Positions 1 to 8,262 are shown, counted from the first letter of the stretch. The stretch is DNA of 39,809 bases from Ruminococcus sp. (GCA_017513795.1 JAFXEJ010000143.1:1-39809), one strand, 5' to 3'. Program-made: numbers and translations. The notes: generated by a model from the letters alone, not told the origin.

Positions 1-94
1 ATAACAATACATATTCATTTTATTATAACATATTCTCTTTCATAAATCAAGTATTTTGGAGATATCGGTATGTGTAAAATAAATATGGACATTG

Positions 95-271
95 TAGGGT
101 GCGATGCCCACATCGCACCGTAAACATATTACGTTCATTACGGGCGGATGAAGGCATCCGCCCCTACAGATGGCTATTTTACGTATTATGAATGTAGGGG
201 CGAACTGTGTTCGCCCGCAAACAACAATGTTTATCGACAATCTCGGGTGCGCTGCCCACATCGCACCCTAC
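95..271. repeat. Cluster of four palindromic GTAGGG-type repeat units
   Basis: Four hairpin-forming units lie in a row: 95-120 (GTAGGGTGCGATG...CATCGCACC), 141-166 (GGGCGGATG...CATCCGCCCCTAC), 194-216 (GTAGGGGCGAA...TTCGCCC) and 245-271 (GGGTGCGCTG...CGCACCCTAC). Each is a GC-rich palindrome bounded by GTAGGG or its complement in AT-rich DNA. The part from 161 to 246 recurs in inverted orientation at 10399-10484 with one mismatch. The units contain no credible gene. They resemble dispersed REP/MITE-like intergenic repeats of gut Firmicutes; the mobilising enzyme is unknown and none is encoded here. The rest of 1-376 is AT-rich with only the promoter described separately. Confidence 0.85.
161..246 (+). 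repeat. 86-bp dispersed repeat, copy 1
   Basis: This 86-bp block is the reverse complement of 10399-10484, with a single difference (T/C) near the 246 end. It contains the central palindrome GGGCGAACTGTGTTCGCCC-like unit plus unique flanking sequence. Near identity of non-palindromic flanks shows that the two copies share a recent common origin rather than convergent hairpins. Confidence 0.93.
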
Positions 272-313
272 ATTGCCTATATATTTTTTACACATACTTT
301 CCATGAGCTGTCA

Positions 314-342
314 TTGACTTTTAAATATTACAGTAGTATAAT
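314..342 (+). promoter_or_regulatory. Sigma-A promoter for the amidohydrolase gene
   Basis: TTGACT (314-319) and TATAAT (337-342) are separated by exactly 17 bp, 35 bp before the start codon at 377. Confidence 0.8.
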
Positions 343-376
343 TATAGATAGAAAATTACCGGAGGTATAAATACAC

Positions 377-1186
377 ATGAAAAAAGAACTTTGCACAGAT
401 TACGAGATCATTGACGCTCATTCACATATATTTCCCGCTTCTATTGCGGAAAAGGCAACTGTAAATATCGGTCATTTCTACGATCTTCACATGAACAACT
501 GCGGAAGCTCGGAGGAGCTCATAAAATCCGGCAGCAAAATAGGAACATCACTTTATCTTGTATGCTCCGTTGCTACTACTCCTCATCAGGTAAGCAGCAT
601 AAACGATTTCATCGCTCAGGAATGCGGCAAGTACGATTGCTTTTTCGGACTTGGTGCGGCTCATCCGCTTTCCGAAGATATAGAGGGCGATATTGAACAG
701 ATAAGAGCTCTCGGACTTAAAGGCGTTAAGCTTCACCCCGATTTCCAGACATTCAATGCCGATTCTCCCGAAGCTTTCAGAATTTACGAAATAATTGAAG
801 GCTCCATGCCGCTTCTGATACACTGCGGCGATGAGCGTTATGAATATTCCCGCCCCGAAAGAATCGCCAATATAGCAAAGAATTTCCCGAAGCTCAAACT
901 CATTGCTTCTCACCTCGGAGGATATCAGCTCTGGGATGAAGCTCAGTCCTGTCTGCGTGGATTTGAAAACGTCCGTGTTGACCTGTGCAGCTCTCTTGCC
1001 TTCATGCCGGCTGAAACTGCACTTTCACGCATCCGTGGCTTCGGAGCAGAAAACTGCTTCTTTGGCACTGACTTCCCTATGTGGTCGCACGACATCGAGC
1101 TTGAACGCATCATGTCACTTGGTCTTACAGACGCAGAGCTGAAAGGAATTCTTGCCGGAAACTTCCGTGAATTCATGAATATCTGA
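377..1186 (+). CDS. Amidohydrolase (PF04909-like metal-dependent TIM-barrel hydrolase)
   Basis: A 269-aa cytoplasmic protein with the marks of the amidohydrolase_2 family: an N-terminal metal-binding DAHSHIF motif at about residues 14-20, HPDFQ after strand 4, LLIHCGDE, ASHLGG and a C-terminal GTDFPMW carrying the last metal-ligand Asp. The set of His and Asp residues supports a divalent-metal hydrolase or decarboxylase; the substrate cannot be read from sequence. The start at 377 is preceded by GGAGG (361-365) and a consensus promoter. It appears monocistronic, followed by an AT-rich hairpin. Family confidence is high, substrate unknown. Confidence 0.85.
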   Translation: MKKELCTDYEIIDAHSHIFPASIAEKATVNIGHFYDLHMNNCGSSEELIKSGSKIGTSLYLVCSVATTPHQVSSINDFIAQECGKYDCFFGLGAAHPLSEDIEGDIEQIRALGLKGVKLHPDFQTFNADSPEAFRIYEIIEGSMPLLIHCGDERYEYSRPERIANIAKNFPKLKLIASHLGGYQLWDEAQSCLRGFENVRVDLCSSLAFMPAETALSRIRGFGAENCFFGTDFPMWSHDIELERIMSLGLTDAELKGILAGNFREFMNI

Positions 1187-1229
1187 CCATAATATTCTCA
1201 TAATATTTATGATGTTAGTCTCTGATAAC

Positions 1230-1268
1230 AACTTTTTCAAAAAATTTTCAAAAAAGTTCGTCTTTTTT
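1230..1268 (+). terminator. Possible AT-rich terminator after the amidohydrolase
   Basis: AACTTTTT (1230-1237) can pair with AAAAAGTT (1251-1258), and a short T run follows at 1262-1268. The stem is AT-rich, so termination efficiency is doubtful. Confidence 0.4.
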
Positions 1269-1290
1269 GCCCTCTAAAATCACTTATTAG

Positions 1291-1327
1291 TGAAAGCTTT
1301 CATCAGGCGGCTTTTCAACACCGTCTG
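1291..1327 (+). promoter_or_regulatory. Palindrome and hairpin in the sigma-factor leader
   Basis: TGAAAGCTTTCA (1291-1302) is a perfect 12-bp palindrome. CAGGCGG (1304-1310) pairs with CCGTCTG (1321-1327) allowing one G-U. Both sit just before the sigma-factor RBS, so they could be an operator or a leader hairpin. Function is inferred from position only. Confidence 0.35.
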
Positions 1328-1352
1328 AATCATCAAAAAAGAGGGTGAGACT

Positions 1353-1949
1353 ATGCTTGCCAACACTAAGACCAATCCCGGAGGTGACCTTATCATTTTT
1401 GCATTCAATCATAATAATAGTAATACATCCTCCGCCGATATGGGTGAAGTCAACCGGCTTATCAGTACATGCGCAACCTCCAGAGACAGCCTTGAACAGC
1501 TTTATATCATGTTCAAATCTGCCGTTTTTGCAGTAGCCTATGGTATAACCTCTGACTACCACCTTTCAGAGGACTGCGTTGCGGAAACCTTTGTAAGACT
1601 TACTCAGGTCAGAAATTTCAATCCGCATAAAGGTGACGGCAAGGGCTTCATCCTGACAACAGCACGCAACGTTGCATCAGAGCTTCGCCGCCGCTATAAA
1701 AAAGAAATCAACAGCTACATCATTCAGAGCTACGGCGACGCTGAAAAAACTGTCGAGGACAGTATTTATATAAATCAGCTCCTTAAACATCTTAACGACA
1801 AGCAGCGGCAGATTGTTATTATGAAATGCTGCGCTGAAATGACCTTCAAGGATATAGCAATGGTTCTGAAATGTCCCGAAACTACGGTCAAATCAAGGTA
1901 TAAACGAGCAATGGATATTCTACAGGAAAAGGCAGGTGCAGACAAGTGA
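1353..1949 (+). CDS. ECF-type RNA polymerase sigma factor
   Basis: A 198-aa sigma-70 family protein. Region 2 is visible around residues 70-110, including EDCVAETFVRLTQV and the basic TARNVASELRRRYKKE segment. Region 4 lies at about 136-190 with the helix-turn-helix MTFKDIAMVLKCPETTVKSR. The first ~35 residues are an unusual leader ahead of region 2. The ATG at 1353 has GAGGGTGA upstream. Its stop codon overlaps the GTG start of the next gene (GTGA), the classic arrangement of an ECF sigma factor and its regulator. The target regulon is unknown. Confidence 0.87.
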   Translation: MLANTKTNPGGDLIIFAFNHNNSNTSSADMGEVNRLISTCATSRDSLEQLYIMFKSAVFAVAYGITSDYHLSEDCVAETFVRLTQVRNFNPHKGDGKGFILTTARNVASELRRRYKKEINSYIIQSYGDAEKTVEDSIYINQLLKHLNDKQRQIVIMKCCAEMTFKDIAMVLKCPETTVKSRYKRAMDILQEKAGADK

Positions 1950-3616
1950 AAAAGAACGATTTCAGTTCAGATCAGGAATTTGAAAAAATACTGAAGGAAA
2001 AAATGAATGAACTTTCGGCCTCTGTGGATTGCTTTGACAAAATTTCCGCAAGAGCTTTTCCTGAAAAGGACTCGGATTTTTCCGAATGCGGGTTTACCGT
2101 GAGCGACCTTGAAAACGTAACGGGAAAACGCAGATTTCCTCCTGTACTCAGATGGGTGTCTGCGGCGGCGGCTATCGTCCTCTGCATAGGCGTAATTCCT
2201 AAAACCGCCATCATTAACAGTCTGCGGGACCCCGCAGAAAAATCCTCCGGCAAGTCCACATACACCAGACTTCTCAGCGAAATCAAAGATGAAACACAAT
2301 CCGGAAGCTACTATATCTGCGACCTCTCTCTCGATGACTATATCAGCCGTGATGTTCTTGTGACTCCTCTTTACAGCTGTCCTTTTGAGGAAAGCAATGA
2401 GGATATGAATGTGCGGTTATATATCAGATATATCGGCGGAATCAGGACAAATCAGATATATGCGGTGAAATACCGTGGTAATTATTCCGAAGACAACATC
2501 GTGGCAGCCGCTGAAACCGGTGTAAGCTTCTCCGAAAAGGAAGAAGAAATTCTTGAACAGAATCCTACGTTCAGCTTCAGCACTCAGGATAATGCTGTTA
2601 CTGCTGTTTCAGCTGCATTCAGGGGCACCAATAACGGACAGCTTATCGACCATGACGGAAATGAAGTCTCAGCAGCAAGCTTCTCCGGCTTCTCGTTATA
2701 CAAAAAAGGAAAAAATACAGAAACTATCAGCACAGATGTAGTTTATTACCGCAGCAGTTCAGATGAGACATACTACTACGACACACTCACTACTGACAGC
2801 AGCAATAATGTTATTGATATCGCAAGAGATTCATGGGAAACCTCTGTCAGCAGCGACGGTTCAGCTGAAAATCCGGCTGAAAATACTGACGTTATGACAA
2901 GAACTCAGCTGTTTACGGGAACATACGAAAATAAAAACAATATATGGTATTTCACTCCTACATGCGTATACCCGTGGATTGATGAAAATGTTTCGCTTCC
3001 TGAAAACGAGTACATCACCGAAGTTCATAACAGCTATGAAACTACAGGAAAAATCCTCAGTCAGATAGCTTTACCGGATGATACTTCGTTCCAGCGCAGT
3101 CTTAATGTCTATATCGGACAAAAATCTCCGATTGCACTGTATCCCGAAAATCATCGGGAAAACAAGCAGTTCTACAGCACACTCAGTCTCGAATGCATAT
3201 TCTACAGCAGCATTACAGCAAATTCGATCAGTACCGAATATGACAAGCTGGAAAATGAACTTACACATATCCAGCTTAGTGAAAAAAATGAGACTATAAT
3301 GCAGGCTTCAAAGGAGGCTCTTGAACTGGAGGAGCAGAAGATTCTTGCTGAAATGAAGCAGCTCCAGCAGCATGTGGTGTTCCTTGAAGAAACAGAAAAA
3401 GCACTGAATGCTGAAGAAGAACGGCAGAATGCAGAAGCAGCAGAAAAAAGACGTGAGGAAATTGAAAACTATCAGAAAAAAATGCAGGATATTTTAACAG
3501 ATAGGGATCAGAATACCGAGGAAGCAGAGCAGGATCGTCAGAAAGCTGAAGAAGCATTGAAAAAGCTTTTAGAAAATCAGGAAGATACTATCACACAGAA
3601 CAATAATACGCCATAA
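1946..3616 (+). CDS. Membrane-anchored putative anti-sigma factor with coiled-coil tail
   Basis: A 556-aa protein starting at a GTG that overlaps the sigma-factor stop by 4 bp, so the two are probably translationally coupled. Residues 1-65 are polar and would be cytoplasmic. One transmembrane segment spans about 68-90 (after RWVSAAAAIVLC). A long extracytoplasmic region follows, and residues ~435-550 form a Glu/Lys/Gln-rich coiled coil. No zinc-binding HxxxCxxC anti-sigma motif is present and no known domain was recognised; the anti-sigma role is inferred from gene order, overlap and topology. It is much longer than typical ECF anti-sigma factors and has no visible carbohydrate-binding module. 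A signal-sensing or cell-wall function is plausible but untested. Confidence 0.65.
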   Translation: MKKNDFSSDQEFEKILKEKMNELSASVDCFDKISARAFPEKDSDFSECGFTVSDLENVTGKRRFPPVLRWVSAAAAIVLCIGVIPKTAIINSLRDPAEKSSGKSTYTRLLSEIKDETQSGSYYICDLSLDDYISRDVLVTPLYSCPFEESNEDMNVRLYIRYIGGIRTNQIYAVKYRGNYSEDNIVAAAETGVSFSEKEEEILEQNPTFSFSTQDNAVTAVSAAFRGTNNGQLIDHDGNEVSAASFSGFSLYKKGKNTETISTDVVYYRSSSDETYYYDTLTTDSSNNVIDIARDSWETSVSSDGSAENPAENTDVMTRTQLFTGTYENKNNIWYFTPTCVYPWIDENVSLPENEYITEVHNSYETTGKILSQIALPDDTSFQRSLNVYIGQKSPIALYPENHRENKQFYSTLSLECIFYSSITANSISTEYDKLENELTHIQLSEKNETIMQASKEALELEEQKILAEMKQLQQHVVFLEETEKALNAEEERQNAEAAEKRREEIENYQKKMQDILTDRDQNTEEAEQDRQKAEEALKKLLENQEDTITQNNNTP

Positions 3617-3655
3617 CGGAAACCCGCTTATCACAAAAGAAAGTTCAATAAAAAG

Positions 3656-3682
3656 TCCCCCGGAGCAGCACTCTCCGGGGGA
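3656..3682. terminator. Bidirectional terminator between convergent genes
   Basis: TCCCCCGGAG pairs with CTCTCCGGGGGA around the short loop CAGCA. The hairpin lies between the + gene ending at 3616 and the - gene ending at 3690; T/A-rich sequence on both sides suits termination in either direction. Confidence 0.8.
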
Positions 3683-3689
3683 TTTATTA

Positions 3690-5519
3690 TTATACTAAGC
3701 GTATTTTATATCTTCTCATCCAGTAGTCAAGCTGCGTGAAAAATGCTATCGTCTGCGGCAGATTCATCAGCTGTCCGTACCATTGAACGTGGTCTTCATG
3801 CGTCAGAAGTTTTTCCAGCGCCGGACGGCTTACAAGCTCTGTCAGCGGACTGTCCCTGTCATCAAGTATACTGCGCAGCTTCAATGTAACCGCCTCCAGA
3901 AACGCCGGATTGTGCGTCTTGGGATACGGGCTTTTCTTGCGGTTAAGAACCTTTTCCGGCAGCCATTCCTTCATTGCCTCACGAAGAAGTCCCTTTTCCT
4001 GTCCGTTGTGATCCTTGTACTCCCAGCGCACATTGTAGAGATACTCCGCAATACGATAATCACAGAACGGCACTCTGACTTCAAGTCCGCTGAACATACT
4101 CATCCTGTCCTTGCGGTCAAGAAGATTCTGCATAAACCAGCTGAAATTCAGCTGTGTCATCTCTCTCATCCGTGATTCAAGACTGCTTTCGCCATGAAGC
4201 TTCACGGCGCTGTCAGCTGTTTTTCTATACGCACTGTATACATAATCGTCAGCGTCAATTTTCCGGATGTAGTCCTCACCAAGAAAAGTCCGGCGGTATG
4301 CAGTACTCTGCGCCCACGGAAATCCGTCCGTCATGCGGATATCCTTGTCACGATACCACGGATAACCTCCGAATATCTCATCGGCACACTCGCCGGAAAG
4401 CGCAACTGTACCGTATTTTTTTATCTCACGGCAAAGCAGAAGCATTGATGCGTCAACATCTGCCATTCCGGGAAGTCCTCTTGCTTCGACTGCTTCATCG
4501 AGAGCATTGACAAGCTCCGGCGTATCGACTACAAGCCAGTGATGATCGCTGCCAAGATATTCAGCCATGCACTTTATATATTCGGGATCGCTGTTCGGCT
4601 GAAAATGGCTTTTCGTGAAATATCTGTCGTTATCACGGTAATCAACGGAAAATGTACTCAGCTTTTTTCCCTGTTTTCTGAATTCATCCGCCGCAATGCT
4701 TGATATCAGGCTTGAATCAAGACCTCCCGAAAGAAATGTACACACCGGAACATCCGACACAAGCTGACGGCGTATCGAATCAAGAAGAAGCTCACGGACG
4801 TGCTCAGCTGTCTGCTCAAATGTCTCGTCAAGCGGATAAGCACGAAGCCGCCAGTATTCCTCAAGCTTCAGCCCACGCTCGCTGTAGAATCCTCTCCAGC
4901 CGGGCAAAACTTCCTTTACTCCCCTGACAACGCCGCATCCGGGAGTTCTTCCGGGAGCCATAAGTATCAGCTCTGCCGCACCGTTTTCGTCTATTTCATG
5001 CGGAATATCGGGATGTTCCAGCAATACCGGCAGTTCCGAAGCAAAAATCAGCTTATCTCCGGTATCATAATAAAAAAGCGGCTTTACACCTATCCTGTCT
5101 CTCGCAAGAAAAACAGTGTGCCCGTGCTCGTCATAGACGGCAAATGCGAATATTCCGTTGAAGCGGTCAACGCATGATTTTCCCCATTTGATGTAGCTTT
5201 TCAGCACTACTTCCGTATCAGAATCAGTCTCAAAAGCAAAATCCGTCTCAAGTTCGTCACGAAGCTCACTGGTATTGTAAAGCTCGCCATTATAAACGAT
5301 GATGTAATTTTTTTCTCCGTAAGAACAGCTCATCGGCTGACGTCCTCCGGAAATATCTATAACCGCCAGTCTTGTGTGGATAAGCGCAGCCTCACGGGTA
5401 AGAACGATTCCACGCTGATCGGGACCACGATGTATCATTGCCCGCTGCATTCTCTCGTATATTTTCATGTCGCTGCGCATATCCTCAGAAAAGCTTATAG
5501 CTCCTGCAATTCCGCACAT
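3690..5519 (-). CDS. Asparagine synthetase (glutamine-hydrolysing)
   Basis: A 609-aa AsnB-type enzyme that converts aspartate, glutamine and ATP to asparagine. The N-terminal class II glutaminase domain begins MCGIAGAIS with the catalytic Cys2 and has IHRGPDQRG and YNGELYN motifs. The synthetase domain carries the pyrophosphate loop FLSGGLDSSL near residue 262 and downstream ALSGECADEIFGGY. Length matches Gram-positive AsnB/AsnO proteins. The ATG at 5519 is preceded by GGAGGA on the minus strand. It ends at the bidirectional terminator at 3656-3682. A 245-bp, hairpin-rich leader separates it from the DUF4317 gene. Confidence 0.95.
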   Translation of the reverse strand: MCGIAGAISFSEDMRSDMKIYERMQRAMIHRGPDQRGIVLTREAALIHTRLAVIDISGGRQPMSCSYGEKNYIIVYNGELYNTSELRDELETDFAFETDSDTEVVLKSYIKWGKSCVDRFNGIFAFAVYDEHGHTVFLARDRIGVKPLFYYDTGDKLIFASELPVLLEHPDIPHEIDENGAAELILMAPGRTPGCGVVRGVKEVLPGWRGFYSERGLKLEEYWRLRAYPLDETFEQTAEHVRELLLDSIRRQLVSDVPVCTFLSGGLDSSLISSIAADEFRKQGKKLSTFSVDYRDNDRYFTKSHFQPNSDPEYIKCMAEYLGSDHHWLVVDTPELVNALDEAVEARGLPGMADVDASMLLLCREIKKYGTVALSGECADEIFGGYPWYRDKDIRMTDGFPWAQSTAYRRTFLGEDYIRKIDADDYVYSAYRKTADSAVKLHGESSLESRMREMTQLNFSWFMQNLLDRKDRMSMFSGLEVRVPFCDYRIAEYLYNVRWEYKDHNGQEKGLLREAMKEWLPEKVLNRKKSPYPKTHNPAFLEAVTLKLRSILDDRDSPLTELVSRPALEKLLTHEDHVQWYGQLMNLPQTIAFFTQLDYWMRRYKIRLV

Positions 5520-5532
5520 ACTATCTCCTCCG

Positions 5533-5764
5533 TATTCTGGTGTTGCACCATGCAGACCGGTGCCATACAGAGTATATGCGGAAGCAGTCAGAATTATGAA
5601 TCATACCAATCCTTTTAATTCCAGCAGAAAAAAGTCTGCTGGAATTTAGCTGTCAATGACAGCGTAAAGGATTGTATGAGACGGTAATTAGTGCAGCTAA
5701 TTGCAGCCTGATTTGCAGGCGTCCCCAATAAATTCTGTGTATACAGGATTTATTGGAATTAGTA
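5533..5764 (-). promoter_or_regulatory. Hairpin-rich leader upstream of asnB
   Basis: Minus-strand DNA between the DUF4317 gene and asnB holds several inverted repeats: CCAATAAAT...ATTTATTGG (5726-5756), GCCTGATTTGCAGGC (5706-5720), the three-way junction at 5601-5679, and GCACC...GGTGC near the asnB RBS (5545-5564). No T-box consensus, glutamine-riboswitch core or other named riboswitch was recognised. The 5726-5756 hairpin may terminate the DUF4317 transcript. Confidence 0.5.
5601..5679 (-). ncRNA. Candidate three-way-junction RNA structure
   Basis: An outer stem pairs 5601-5615 (TCATACCAATCCTTT) with 5666-5679 (AAAGGATTGTATGA), with one bulged base. Inside it are two complete hairpins: AATTCCAGCAG (5617-5627) with CTGCTGGAATT (5636-5646), and GCTGTC (5649-5654) with GACAGC (5658-5663) around a 3-nt loop. 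Almost every base is paired. It could be a cis-regulatory leader of asnB or a fossil mobile hairpin element; orientation and function are inferred. Confidence 0.45.
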
Positions 5765-6895
5765 TCAGTTAAGTGTTACCGGCAGACCGTTTATCTCAAT
5801 TGTAGGATCGTCAATGTCGATAAGAAGGCATCTTCTGCCGTCAACAACGCTTGTGCGTACCTTATCGGCAGCGGAAGGCTTGATGTTCACGGTGATTCCA
5901 GGCGAAGAAAGAACTGTCTTTGTCTCCACAAGATTCACAGCAGTAAGCGGAGCATTTCCGCAGACCTTCTCATATACAGGCTGAACCATATCAACACGCT
6001 CCTGCGGCAGACCGGCGTCAATGAAAATATCCCTGAGAACAGTCGGCTCGATAACGGCTTTATCGGTTTCATCCTTGCATTCCTCGACAACATCGCTGAT
6101 TTTTTCGTTCACTGTTTTTATGAGCATGTAGTCAAGATCATCGCCGGCAACGCTTTTGAGAATGCTCTGGAAATTAGCCTTTTCGTTATCTGCGGACATC
6201 ACGAAATTACAGCCTAGAACGTTCTCAACAACTGAAATATCTGGAGATTTCGCTGATTTTGTGTAGTACATGACATGGTTGATATCACTGCTTCTGTTGC
6301 TGAAAACAGGGAACAGAAAACCATCTGACGGCGATTTGCTTATGATAAGCTCTGTATTTACCTTCTTGGTGATTTCGTTGTTGAAGGAATCAAAAATAAA
6401 TCCGTCGCTTCCGGTATTTACAGGGCAGAGCGCAGTAAGTATGTAGCGGTAGACCTCATCTTCACCGTCAGCAAACTCGTCATTTTTGTCCTTGCGTCTG
6501 ATCGTGTATGTACAATATGCGGTAAGTACGGCAAAAGGTCCCTCGCACACTCTGTTATTTGCAATGTGATTGAGGAAATCCTCACAGACCGTTTCATCCT
6601 TCAGCTCGGATTTGAGAAGTGTATACAGGATATTCTGCGGTTTGCCTTCTTCATATGCTTCATTGGGAAATTCATACTCCACAAAGGACTTTCCGACGTT
6701 GGTGTTGAGAACTTTTTTGAGTGTTTCCTCGTAGACATCGTGCTCCTCAACGGACATGGTGAGACATGAGTTTATCTGATGACAGCGGAGATTCTTCTCG
6801 GCGTCGATAAAGCCTGTAAGAAGCCTTTCCATGATGAAAAATCCGCTTTTATCTGAAAAATTCTTTTTTATTTCTGCTGTTTCCTTTTTATTCAT
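5765..6895 (-). CDS. DUF4317 family protein
   Basis: A 376-aa soluble protein beginning MNKKETAEIKKNFSDKSG, matching the typical N-terminus of the uncharacterised DUF4317 family of Clostridia, including the following GFIDAEKN segment. No catalytic motif or membrane segment is visible. The ATG at 6895 follows AAAGGA on the minus strand and a consensus promoter at 6929-6957. It lies ahead of asnB on the same strand, with a hairpin in between. No function is known for the family, and none is inferred here. Confidence 0.75.
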   Translation of the reverse strand: MNKKETAEIKKNFSDKSGFFIMERLLTGFIDAEKNLRCHQINSCLTMSVEEHDVYEETLKKVLNTNVGKSFVEYEFPNEAYEEGKPQNILYTLLKSELKDETVCEDFLNHIANNRVCEGPFAVLTAYCTYTIRRKDKNDEFADGEDEVYRYILTALCPVNTGSDGFIFDSFNNEITKKVNTELIISKSPSDGFLFPVFSNRSSDINHVMYYTKSAKSPDISVVENVLGCNFVMSADNEKANFQSILKSVAGDDLDYMLIKTVNEKISDVVEECKDETDKAVIEPTVLRDIFIDAGLPQERVDMVQPVYEKVCGNAPLTAVNLVETKTVLSSPGITVNIKPSAADKVRTSVVDGRRCLLIDIDDPTIEINGLPVTLN

Positions 6896-6928
6896 TTCTG
6901 GTATTCCTTTCTTTTAGTCGGTTATTTT

Positions 6929-6957
6929 ATTATACATCATTGCCGGATTTTTTGCAA
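6929..6957 (-). promoter_or_regulatory. Sigma-A promoter for the DUF4317 gene
   Basis: On the minus strand TTGCAA (6957-6952) and TATAAT (6934-6929) are 17 bp apart and lie 34 bp upstream of the ATG at 6895. Confidence 0.75.
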
Positions 6958-6992
6958 GCAGAATTTTCTGCTGAAATATAGAATATACATTA

Positions 6993-7040
6993 AGGCAATA
7001 CCGCACAAATCACGCAAGACGGCTTTGTACGGTATTGCCT
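6993..7040. repeat. Long inverted repeat AGGCAATACCG...CGGTATTGCCT
   Basis: AGGCAATACCG (6993-7003) is perfectly complementary to 7030-7040, and the pairing continues inward through ACAAA/TTTGT after one mismatch. The loop is about 14 nt. It is flanked by TTA on the left and by eight A residues on the right, so it does not look like a + strand terminator. It resembles a small MITE-like element between divergent genes. Confidence 0.6.
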
Positions 7041-7063
7041 AAAAAAAACGAAAGGATGTCCCC

Positions 7064-8215
7064 ATGAAATTTTTATTACTTCTTATTTTACCGCTTATTT
7101 TCTGCTCATGCAGTACCCACGTCAGCGAAAATTCCACTGTCTCGGATATTCCGGCAACATCCTATGTTCAAGACTTCGAACATCTTCACATGGACTTGCC
7201 GGAGGGATACTCCCCCATAAACTACAGCTATCAGACAGGTCAGTGGTTCCCGTATATGCAGTATGAGGAGTATATGTACGGCAAGTCGGCAGAGGAATTC
7301 CGGAACGCCGTCCGTGACCGCTTCACACAGGCGAAAAACAACGGAATAAACACCGTATATCTGCATATTCACCCTTGCGGCGACGCTTACTATGAATCGG
7401 ATATCTTTCCGAAAGGCGTTTTCCTTGACGGCGATTACGATCCGCTTGCGATCATGCTGGAAGAAGCCCACAAACTTGGACTTTCGGCGCATGGCTGGCT
7501 GAATCCTCTGCGCTGTCAGACTGCACAGCAAATGGCGGAACTTCCGGATGATTTCATCATAAAAAAATGGACTGAGGATAAAGAACATCCCATTGCAAAG
7601 CTTGTCGGCGACCGCTGGTATCTCGATCCGTCATACTCCGAAACAAATGAGCTTCTCCGCAGCTGCGTGACAGAGCTTCTTGAAAATTATGAGCTGGACG
7701 GAATCCACATTGATGATTATTTCTACCCCACAACGGACGAAAATTTCGACAAAGCGGAATTTCAGAAAAGCGGCAGAACTGATCTTGCACAGTGGCGGCT
7801 TTCCAACTGCACACGCCTTGTCAGAACTCTCTATGATTCGGTAAAATTTCATGATAAGCGTATTCTTTTCGGAATAAGTCCTCAGGGAAATATCGAGGCA
7901 AATTATACTTCTCAGTACGCTGACGTGAAACTCTGGGCTGGCAGTGAGGGCTACTGCGATTACATCGTGCCGCAGATTTACTTCGGATTTGAAAATGCTG
8001 CGTGCCCGTTTGAGCCGACTCTGCGCCGCTGGGAGGAGCTTCGCAGTGACAGTCCCGTAAAGCTGATAATCGGACTTGCCGCCTATAAACAGGGAAAATA
8101 CGACAAATGGGCTGGAGTTTCCGGCGAAAACGAATGGATAGACAATCCCGATATAATCAGCCGTCAGATCGAACTCGTGAAGTCGTCCTCTGCCGACGGA
8201 TACGCACTCTACTGA
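7064..8215 (+). CDS. Lipoprotein-like GHL10 (DUF187) family glycosyl hydrolase-like protein
   Basis: A 383-aa exported protein. The hydrophobic N-terminus MKFLLLLILPLIFCSCSTH suggests a lipoprotein signal with Cys at about 16, though the lipobox is imperfect. The remainder matches the GHL10/DUF187 TIM barrel: NGINTVYLHIHPCGDAYYES, AHKLGLSAHGWLNPLRC, RWYLDPS and the likely active-site strand LDGIHIDDYFYP, then GISPQGNIE and YCDYIVPQIYFGFE. Members are proposed to act on cell-wall or other glycans; the substrate is unproven. The ORF stops right after DGYALY, where relatives often continue with a final helix, so the C-terminus may be slightly trimmed. AAAGGATG precedes the ATG. Confidence 0.85.
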   Translation: MKFLLLLILPLIFCSCSTHVSENSTVSDIPATSYVQDFEHLHMDLPEGYSPINYSYQTGQWFPYMQYEEYMYGKSAEEFRNAVRDRFTQAKNNGINTVYLHIHPCGDAYYESDIFPKGVFLDGDYDPLAIMLEEAHKLGLSAHGWLNPLRCQTAQQMAELPDDFIIKKWTEDKEHPIAKLVGDRWYLDPSYSETNELLRSCVTELLENYELDGIHIDDYFYPTTDENFDKAEFQKSGRTDLAQWRLSNCTRLVRTLYDSVKFHDKRILFGISPQGNIEANYTSQYADVKLWAGSEGYCDYIVPQIYFGFENAACPFEPTLRRWEELRSDSPVKLIIGLAAYKQGKYDKWAGVSGENEWIDNPDIISRQIELVKSSSADGYALY

Positions 8216-8262
8216 ATACAATTTCTCCAAATATGTACTGATATTATTGTAGGATTCAGCAA

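Noticed and set aside
95..271. Possible CRISPR array
   Set aside because: The units are different palindromes with irregular spacing, there are no regular spacers and no cas genes nearby.
1946..3616. RsgI-type polysaccharide-sensing anti-sigma factor
   Set aside because: No RsgI N-terminal motif and no recognisable carbohydrate-binding or glycosidase module; the partner is an ECF-type rather than SigI-type sigma factor.
5533..5764. T-box or glutamine riboswitch before asnB
   Set aside because: No GGTGG-type T-box sequence with a following antiterminator, and no glutamine-riboswitch core was found.
5753..6217. 154-aa open frame on the + strand
   Set aside because: Antisense to the DUF4317 gene, no RBS, Cys/His/Ile-rich low-quality composition; a shadow of the real minus-strand gene.
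6993..7040. Rho-independent terminator
   Set aside because: No T tract follows the hairpin on either strand; it lies between divergent genes, where no terminator is needed.
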